This document shows positions 6,740 to 11,274 of a DNA stretch of 11,274 nt, piece after piece. The stretch covers positions 1 through 11,274 of the forward strand of contig CALMAR010000371.1 in the NCBI GenBank assembly GCA_937859855.1, read 5' to 3'. Under the pieces are notes generated by a model, which saw only the letters and a program-made list of their open reading frames with translations, was not told the DNA's origin and did no database searches. Source of the stretch: an uncultured Kineosporia sp. (GTDB lineage Bacteria; Actinomycetota; Actinomycetes; Actinomycetales; Kineosporiaceae). The first letter of the stretch is position 1; each line of letters begins with the position of its first letter. A program made the translations under genes and the position numbers.

Positions 6740-6752
6740 CGAATTCAGCGAC

Positions 6753-7352
6753 TCAAAGACTGGCGCCGGTGAGGTAATGCTGCACGACCGGGCCGACAAC
6801 AGCTGCGATCTCTTCGGGCGGCAGGCTGGCGATCGGTTCGACCCGCAGAATCACCCGGGCCACAGCGATGCCGGCCAGGTGCGAGGCGGCCAGCGCCCCC
6901 CGCAGTTCGCCACGGGCGGCGGCCAGCGCGGCCGCGATCCGGGCCAGCACTTCGCGACTCAGAAACTCGCGCAGCATCCGGGCGACCGCATCGCTGGTCA
7001 CGGCTCCGCTCAGGATCGCCACGATCTGCTGGCGGCCGCCAGGCGAGTCCATGATGCCCAGGAAGGTGAGCACCAGCCTGCGGCCGATCTCCTCCGGCGG
7101 GCCGCTCATGACCATCGCCAGTATTTCCTGGGGGCGAACCGGGAAACCCATCGCCTCGACGAAAACCAGCTCCTTGCCATCGAAGTAGTGGTGCACCAGG
7201 CGCGGGTCTACTCCGGCCACGCGGGCGATCCCGCGCAGTGTGGTGTTGTCGTACCCGCGGCGGCCGAACTCGGACCGGGCCGCCGCGATGATCAGCCCCC
7301 GGGTGTCCTCCCCGGCCGGACGGCGGCCCCGCCTGCGTTCGGCTTCGCTCAC
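6753..7352 (-). CDS. TetR family transcriptional regulator
   Basis: This is a 199-residue regulator of the usual TetR size. The N-terminal domain holds a first helix (LIIAAARSEFGRRGYDNTTL, 20-39) followed by the helix-turn-helix, LRGIARVAGVDPRLVHHYF (39-57), ending in the family's HHYF. Residues from about 75 onward form a divergent all-helical ligand and dimer domain, rich in Ala and Leu, so the inducer cannot be guessed. The start is a GTG 12 bases after the isomerase stop, without a clear ribosome binding site, suggesting coupling to that gene. The neighbouring ABC exporter and the inverted repeat at 6696-6713 suggest that it represses the exporter until a ligand binds. It has no separate autoregulatory site that I can see. 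Confidence 0.92.
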   Translation of the reverse strand: MSEAERRRGRRPAGEDTRGLIIAAARSEFGRRGYDNTTLRGIARVAGVDPRLVHHYFDGKELVFVEAMGFPVRPQEILAMVMSGPPEEIGRRLVLTFLGIMDSPGGRQQIVAILSGAVTSDAVARMLREFLSREVLARIAAALAAARGELRGALAASHLAGIAVARVILRVEPIASLPPEEIAAVVGPVVQHYLTGASL

Positions 7353-7364
7353 CGCACGCCGTCG

Positions 7365-8234
7365 CTACTGCCCGCGCGGGTGCTGTGAGGCTCGCAGCGA
7401 GGGGGCGGCCAGATGCAGCCGGGCGAAGGCCAGGCATTCGGCCAGCTCGGCCTCACGGTCGGGCCGGGTCCGGCACTTGCGGGTGTTCACCTCGACCGCC
7501 ACCACTCCGGCCCAGGACCACTCGGCCAGCAGGCCCAGCACCTCGGCGGCTGGCTGGGTGCCCCGGCCCGGCACCAGGTGCTCGTCCTTGGCCGAGCCCT
7601 GCCCGTCGGCCAGATGCACATGGGTGAGCCGGTCACCCAGCTGCCGGGCCATCTTCAGCGAGTCACCGCCAGCCGTGGAGGCGTGTGAAAAGTCGAGCGT
7701 CACATACTGATACGGCTGAGGAACCGGGTCCCAGCCGGGCAGATACATCAGCATCTCCCGATTGCGGGCCCGCCACGGATACATGTTCTCGACTGTGAGC
7801 GCGAGCTGATAGCGCTCACTGAGCGCTTCGACGCCGTCGGCGAACGCCGCCGCATAGTCCTTCTGCCAGCGGAAAGGCGGATGAGCCACCACCGTGTTCG
7901 CACCCAGATCGGCGGCCATCTGGCAGGAGCGTTCCAGCTTCGGCCACGGCTCCTTGCCCCACACCCGCTGAGTGACCAGCAGGGTCGGGGCATGCACGGA
8001 GAGAACCGGGATGCCGTAATGGGCCGAGAGCCGCCGGATCGCGGCGGTGTCCTGGCTGACCGGATCGGTCCACACCATCACCTCGACCCCGTCGTAGCCG
8101 AGCCGGGCCGCGATCTCGAACGCGTCGGCGCAGGACTCGGGATAAACGGAACTGGCCGACAACGACACCAGCGCCGACGGCACCCGAACGGCCCCACCCC
8201 GGCGCGGACCTGCTGCTGCGAGTGGTTCCGGCAC
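7365..8234 (-). CDS. Sugar phosphate isomerase/epimerase-like TIM-barrel protein (AP endonuclease 2 fold)
   Basis: This 289-residue protein is of the xylose isomerase-like/AP_endonuc_2 superfamily, similar to the actinobacterial group that includes Rv0498. The barrel is recognisable from [18 protein letters not shown] (45-62), which carries Glu51. Likely metal ligands are Glu149 (VENMYPW), Asp181 and His184 (LDFSHAS), His205/His207 (HVHLADG) and Glu248 (VEVNTR). VPGRGTQP (221-228) is also conserved. The substrate is unknown, and a role in sugar-phosphate or DNA chemistry cannot be separated by sequence. The start at 8234 (GTG) is supported by a TACCCT box six bases upstream, typical of a leaderless message. 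A GTG at 8183 is an alternative that fits homologue length better, since residues 1-17 look unconserved. It lies near proC as in mycobacteria, here with tetR and transporter genes in between. Confidence 0.85.
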   Translation of the reverse strand: MPEPLAAAGPRRGGAVRVPSALVSLSASSVYPESCADAFEIAARLGYDGVEVMVWTDPVSQDTAAIRRLSAHYGIPVLSVHAPTLLVTQRVWGKEPWPKLERSCQMAADLGANTVVAHPPFRWQKDYAAAFADGVEALSERYQLALTVENMYPWRARNREMLMYLPGWDPVPQPYQYVTLDFSHASTAGGDSLKMARQLGDRLTHVHLADGQGSAKDEHLVPGRGTQPAAEVLGLLAEWSWAGVVAVEVNTRKCRTRPDREAELAECLAFARLHLAAPSLRASQHPRGQ

Positions 8235-8240
8235 CGCTCC

Positions 8241-8246
8241 AGGGTA
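8241..8246 (-). promoter_or_regulatory. Candidate -10 box of the isomerase gene, leaderless type
   Basis: TACCCT on the minus strand lies six bases before the GTG at 8234 and fits the actinobacterial TANNNT -10 pattern. No good -35 hexamer is visible. It supports the longer start of the gene. Confidence 0.4.
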
Positions 8247-8260
8247 GGGCCTGGGGCCTC

Positions 8261-8277
8261 GATCGAAGGGGATCGAA
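8261..8277. repeat. Short direct repeat GATCGAA in the divergent promoter region
   Basis: GATCGAA occurs at 8261-8267 and again at 8271-8277, ten bases apart, so both copies would face the same side of the helix. The first copy overlaps the palindrome tcgatcga (8259-8266). It lies between two divergent starts and could be an operator. Chance is not excluded. Confidence 0.3.
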
Positions 8278-8313
8278 CGGCGTCGGGCGGCTCAAGCCCT
8301 CGCCCCGACGCCG
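8278..8313. repeat. 10-bp inverted repeat just upstream of the cysteine-rich gene
   Basis: cggcgtcggg (8278-8287) and cccgacgccg (8304-8313) are exact reverse complements with 16 bases between them. The right arm abuts the -10 box TAGTCT. If transcription starts at the GTG, the repeat is not in the message, so a protein-binding site is more likely than an RNA hairpin. Confidence 0.4.
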
Positions 8314-8319
8314 TAGTCT
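8314..8319 (+). promoter_or_regulatory. Candidate -10 box of the cysteine-rich gene, leaderless type
   Basis: TAGTCT fits TANNNT and is separated from the GTG at 8326 by six bases. No ribosome binding site is present before this start, which agrees with a leaderless message. Confidence 0.5.
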
Positions 8320-8325
8320 GGCCGC

Positions 8326-9141
8326 GTGCCGCACCCGCCCGCACCTGAAGTCGCACTGAACGTGGCCCGCGCCTGGGTCGAGTTCCCGGATCCCGGCGCG
8401 GACGCGTCGCAGGACGAGCCGGACGAGGTCTTCCGCTGCGATCTGACCTGGCTGACCTCGTCCTGGACCTGCATCTACGGATCCGGCTGCCAGGGGATCT
8501 ACGCTGGGCGGCCGAATGACGGCTGCTGCACATTGGGCGCCCACTTCGCCGATGAGGACGACGAGCGGCGAGTGGCCAAGGCAGTGGCTGAGCTGGATTC
8601 CAGCGGCTGGCAGTATGCCGCGCAAGGCGCGCCGGAGTGGATCGAGCGGGACGCTGAGGGCCAGCGCAAGACCCGGGTGATCGACGGCGCCTGCATCTTC
8701 CTGAACCGGCCCGGCTTTCCCGCCGGGGACGGCTGCGCCCTGCATCAGCTGGCCTGGGCCCAGGGCCGCGACCCGCTGGAACTGAAACCGGACGTCTGCT
8801 GGCAGCTGCCGATCCGCCGCAGCTATCGCACGATCGAGCGGCCGGACGGAACCTCCTATCAGGAGACGACGATCGAGGAGTACGACCGGCGCGGCTGGGG
8901 CGCTGGCGGTCACGATCTGGACTGGTACTGCAGCGGCAATCCCGAAGCACACACCGGCCGCCAGCCGGTGTACCTGTCGCTGCGCGCCGAACTGATCGAG
9001 CTGATCGGCACCGCCGCCTACGCCGTGCTGGCCCAGCACTGCGAACAGTTGCTCGGCGCCCGGAAGCTGTTGCCGCTCAGCGTGCATCCAGCCACCCGGC
9101 TGGCCCGCAAGAGCCGGGCGAAGGCCCGATCACGGGATTGA
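8326..9141 (+). CDS. Cysteine-rich protein, DUF3109/YkgJ-like, function unknown
   Basis: This is a 271-residue soluble protein without signal peptide or membrane segment. Cysteines are grouped at the N-terminal side: CDL (38), [10 protein letters not shown] (48-57), GCC (66-68), GACIFLN (121-127), DGCALHQLA (135-143) and [11 protein letters not shown] (154-164), with others at 202 and 239. This succession, including the GCC, the C-h-h-h-N, the C-A-L-H and the KPxxCxxxPIR motifs, is like DUF3109 and YkgJ-type cysteine-cluster proteins, which are thought to bind metal or an Fe-S cluster. The assignment rests on memory of the motif order. A basic C-terminal tail ([14 protein letters not shown]) could contact nucleic acid. 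The GTG start has no ribosome binding site but a -10 box six bases upstream. The gene diverges from the isomerase gene and ends seven bases before the methyltransferase. Confidence 0.75.
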   Translation: MPHPPAPEVALNVARAWVEFPDPGADASQDEPDEVFRCDLTWLTSSWTCIYGSGCQGIYAGRPNDGCCTLGAHFADEDDERRVAKAVAELDSSGWQYAAQGAPEWIERDAEGQRKTRVIDGACIFLNRPGFPAGDGCALHQLAWAQGRDPLELKPDVCWQLPIRRSYRTIERPDGTSYQETTIEEYDRRGWGAGGHDLDWYCSGNPEAHTGRQPVYLSLRAELIELIGTAAYAVLAQHCEQLLGARKLLPLSVHPATRLARKSRAKARSRD

Positions 9142-9148
9142 CCGGGCG

Positions 9149-9853
9149 TTGACCGGGGTGATCCGCAGCCCCAACATCTGGGATCAGCCCGGCATCTACG
9201 AACGGGAGAATCGCGGCACCGACCCGGACGGGGTGATCGAGGCCGCGATGCGGGCCATCCGGCCGTGGTCCGATGCCACCGTCCTCGATGTCGGTTGCGG
9301 CGCCGGCTTCCACCTTCCCCGGTTCGCCGCCGAGGCGGCTGCGGTGATCGGGGTGGAGCCGCACCCGCCGCTGCTGGCCCTGGCCCGCAGACGCCTGAGG
9401 GCACTTCCGCCGTCGCTGCGATCCCGGATCACGGTCACGGCCGGGACCGCCCAGCGGCTACCGGTTCGCGATGCCGGCGCCGACGTCATCCAGGCCCGGT
9501 GGGCCTACTTCTTCGGACCGGGCTGTGAGCCGGGCCTGGCTGAGGTGGGCCGGGTGCTGCGCCGGGGCGGAACCGCTTTCGTGATCGACGTGGATGCGAC
9601 CCGGTCATCCTTCGGCCAGTGGTTCCGGCGCTGGCTCCCGGACTACGACCCGGCCTCGGTGGAGTCCTTCTGGGCCCGGCAGGGCTGGTCGAGGCAGAGC
9701 CTGGACATCCGCTGGGAGCAACCCACCCGGGCCGACTTCGAGGACGTGGTGCGGATCGAGTTCTCGCCTGCGATCGCCGAGGCACTGCTGGGCGAGCACA
9801 CCGGAACCGGCCTGGACTACGCGGTCAACCTGTTCTGGTTCAGCCGGGACTGA
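9149..9853 (+). CDS. Class I SAM-dependent methyltransferase
   Basis: This is a 234-residue Rossmann-fold methyltransferase of the Methyltransf_11/25 type. Motif I is VLDVGCGAG (45-53), Glu70 in VIGVEPH follows the second strand and should hold the SAM ribose, and LPVRDAGADVIQARWAY (104-120) covers the fourth strand. VGRVLRRGGTAFVID (133-147) is the typical post-motif strand. The substrate is unknown, and the C-terminal part with many aromatic residues probably forms the acceptor pocket. The start may be TTG 9149 or GTG 9158. I find the second attractive because the protein then begins with IRSPNIW, but neither has a good ribosome binding site. It follows the cysteine-rich gene by seven bases and is probably co-transcribed with it. 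Confidence 0.87.
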   Translation: MTGVIRSPNIWDQPGIYERENRGTDPDGVIEAAMRAIRPWSDATVLDVGCGAGFHLPRFAAEAAAVIGVEPHPPLLALARRRLRALPPSLRSRITVTAGTAQRLPVRDAGADVIQARWAYFFGPGCEPGLAEVGRVLRRGGTAFVIDVDATRSSFGQWFRRWLPDYDPASVESFWARQGWSRQSLDIRWEQPTRADFEDVVRIEFSPAIAEALLGEHTGTGLDYAVNLFWFSRD

Positions 9854-9856
9854 CCC

Positions 9857-9874
9857 GCCGCCGGAACCGGCGGC
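9857..9874 (+). terminator. GC-rich hairpin after the methyltransferase gene
   Basis: gccgccgg and ccggcggc are exact reverse complements separated by AA, three bases after the stop codon. There is no T-run. It could end the cysteine-rich/methyltransferase message, and it also covers the place where a -35 box for the next gene would be. Confidence 0.4.
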
Positions 9875-9882
9875 CCGGCCAA

Positions 9883-9888
9883 TACAGT
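9883..9888 (+). promoter_or_regulatory. Candidate -10 box of the phosphoesterase gene, leaderless type
   Basis: TACAGT fits TANNNT. Seven bases separate it from the GTG at 9896, so transcription should start at or next to that codon. This favours 9896 over the in-frame GTG at 9890. Confidence 0.5.
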
Positions 9889-9895
9889 CGTGAAC

Positions 9896-11274
9896 GTGCA
9901 CGATGACCAGAAGAGCGTCTGGGAACAGACGGCCCGGCTCCTGGATCAGCGGGACCATCCCAAGTGGGACTCGTTGTCCTGGGTCGCGCTGCGCCCGCTC
10001 ATCTCATCGATCAACGACCGGGTGAACTGGGCCGCCCCGCGACTGGTCCTCGACCTGCGCCAGTCCTGGCTGGCCGCAGCCGAAAAACAGCTTGGCACAG
10101 GCAGTTACCAGGGCATCGTCGATCGCAGCGAGGCGACGTCATTCATCCTGATGGGCGACACCGGCGAGCAGGACGCCTCCCAGTACGTGGTCACCCCGGC
10201 CCTGAACGAAGCGATGCCGGCTCGCAGCGGCCAGCCGGGCGACGACCGTCCGCAGTTCGCGATCATCTGCAGCGACGTCATCTATCCGTCCGGCGACATC
10301 AACGACTACGTGCACGGCTTCTATCTGCCCTACGAGAAGTTGCTGCGAGCCGGGAAGGCGGAGGCGGCCCCGGGCAGGCCCCGCATCTACGGGCTGCCGG
10401 GCAATCACGACTGGTACGACGGACTGACCGGCTTCATGCACACCTTCACCGGCGTCGGCGAGCTCGATCCCAGCGCCTATCGCTGGCCCGACGCTTCCAG
10501 CCTGCCGTCGGCCGGACCCGGTTCCAGCGGCTGGCGCCGGCGATTCAAGGTCGAGGGCATCGGCCGGATCCTGTGGCGGCGTCCGTCCCGGAATCTGAAG
10601 ATTCCTCTTCACGCCGGTGATCAACCGGCTAGCCCGGACCAGATGCGGTCGGCCCTGATCCCGCCGCCGCTGCCCGGAACCGCCCAGCCTGGGCCATATT
10701 TCGCCATCCAGATCAAGGGCCTGCTGATTGTCTGCATCGACGGCGGCATCGGCCTGGGCCGGGGTGACTCTACGATCGACGCGGCCCAGGGCCGCTGGCT
10801 GATCGACATCTCGGAACGGATCAAGGGTCCGAAGATCCTGCTCACCGGCTATCCGCTGCTGGTCAACGCCGAGTGGAAGCTGTGCCTGATCGACGGTGCG
10901 GCCCAGGCCAAGGCGGCCGGGAACTGGGACGGCCCGACCACGGTCGGCGAGCTCGTCGCCACCAAGCGGTACGGATACGTCGCCGCCATCGGTGGCGACA
11001 TCCACAACTTTCAGTACTACCGGCTGCCGGTCGGCGGTGCGCAGGGGCACGAGGTCACCTACCTGGTCTCCGGCGGTGGCGGTGCCTACATCTGCGCCAC
11101 CCATCCGGTGCCGGTCGCCGCGCATTACCGGGCCGAGCGCTCGAGCGCCAACGAGACCGCGATCCGCATGGCCAACGCGCAGCGGGGTGGCCCACCCCGG
11201 CCCGAGGACGCCGGTGACCCGGCGGATGCGGCCGTGCTGGCTGACCGGGCGCATCGTGCGCTGGGGCCGCTGCC
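9896..11274 (+). CDS. Metallophosphoesterase-like protein, partial (right edge)
   Basis: An open frame runs to the window edge: 459 full codons, no stop. It is recognisable as a calcineurin-like phosphoesterase relative from FILMGDTGEQDASQY (83-97), IICSDVIYPSGD (123-134), YGLPGNHDWYDGL (165-177) with the invariant GNHD, ILLTGYPLL (314-322) and AIGGDIHNFQYY (364-375). These give the usual order of the five metal-site motifs. Several histidine positions are changed: DxH reads DTG, the middle histidine is Gly or Tyr, and GHxH reads GDIH. I recall similar motifs in a group of large actinobacterial members, so this may be a subfamily trait. The substrate is unknown. A stretch of about 90 residues (180-270) between GNHD and the later motifs looks like an insertion. 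The start at 9896 fits the -10 box at 9883. GTG 9890 is the alternative. No signal peptide is visible. Confidence 0.85.
   Translation, partial: MHDDQKSVWEQTARLLDQRDHPKWDSLSWVALRPLISSINDRVNWAAPRLVLDLRQSWLAAAEKQLGTGSYQGIVDRSEATSFILMGDTGEQDASQYVVTPALNEAMPARSGQPGDDRPQFAIICSDVIYPSGDINDYVHGFYLPYEKLLRAGKAEAAPGRPRIYGLPGNHDWYDGLTGFMHTFTGVGELDPSAYRWPDASSLPSAGPGSSGWRRRFKVEGIGRILWRRPSRNLKIPLHAGDQPASPDQMRSALIPPPLPGTAQPGPYFAIQIKGLLIVCIDGGIGLGRGDSTIDAAQGRWLIDISERIKGPKILLTGYPLLVNAEWKLCLIDGAAQAKAAGNWDGPTTVGELVATKRYGYVAAIGGDIHNFQYYRLPVGGAQGHEVTYLVSGGGGAYICATHPVPVAAHYRAERSSANETAIRMANAQRGGPPRPEDAGDPADAAVLADRAHRALGPL

Noticed and set aside
6117..7388. A 423-codon plus-strand frame opposite the ATPase and tetR
   Set aside because: It is Gln/His/Arg-rich antisense translation, it crosses the promoter-operator gap, and it has no domain.
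7816..9087. A 423-codon minus-strand frame across the divergent control region
   Set aside because: It overlaps the cysteine-rich gene and part of the isomerase gene in other frames, and its sequence shows no family pattern.
10139..11254. A 371-codon minus-strand frame opposite the phosphoesterase
   Set aside because: The plus-strand frame has GNHD and the other phosphoesterase motifs. The minus frame has none.

Overview
The window is GC-rich chromosomal DNA from an actinobacterium (Actinomycetota). The grounds are the very high GC content, frequent GTG starts, and a conserved actinobacterial block: an atypical NAD-binding epimerase, a 32-residue basic ribosomal protein (bS22 type) and a BldC-like small DNA-binding protein. 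This order resembles the Mycobacterium proC - Rv0500A - Rv0500B - galE2 - Rv0502 neighbourhood, recalled from general knowledge and not searched. I cannot name a family or genus. I see no mobile element, prophage, CRISPR, tRNA or rRNA.

Layout. All genes up to 8234 lie on the minus strand, so transcription runs right to left. From 8234 leftward come a TIM-barrel sugar-phosphate isomerase-like protein, a TetR regulator, an ABC-2 exporter (ATPase then permease), proC (pyrroline-5-carboxylate reductase), argJ (ornithine/glutamate N-acetyltransferase) and an AcuC-type deacetylase. The joins are tight: ATGA overlaps for ATPase/permease and permease/proC, TGATG for proC/argJ, and a 39-bp gap with a strong ribosome binding site before acuC. 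A perfect 14-bp hairpin (1949-1982) closes this unit. Then come the BldC-like gene, the bS22 gene, a second hairpin (1240-1270), the epimerase gene, and the first 23 codons of a gene running off the left edge, probably a lysophospholipid acyltransferase.

From 8326 rightward, on the plus strand, are a cysteine-rich DUF3109/YkgJ-like protein, a class I SAM-dependent methyltransferase, and a metallophosphoesterase-like protein cut by the right edge.

Regulation. The ABC genes have a well-formed promoter (TTGCCG-N17-TAAATT) in the short gap after tetR. A perfect 8-bp inverted repeat covers the -10 edge and the ATPase start codon, a convincing candidate operator for the adjacent TetR protein. Because the downstream genes are coupled by overlaps, this switch could also affect proC, argJ and acuC. 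Four genes (starts 6704, 8234, 8326 and 9896) have a TANNNT -10 box only 6 to 7 bases before the start codon, the pattern expected of leaderless transcripts.

Most of the window is conserved housekeeping and accessory actinobacterial sequence. The parts most worth a second look are the TetR operator/exporter unit coupled to proC-argJ-acuC, the repeated leaderless promoter pattern, and the divergent active-site motifs of the epimerase and the phosphoesterase. I found no clear new defence or mobile system.
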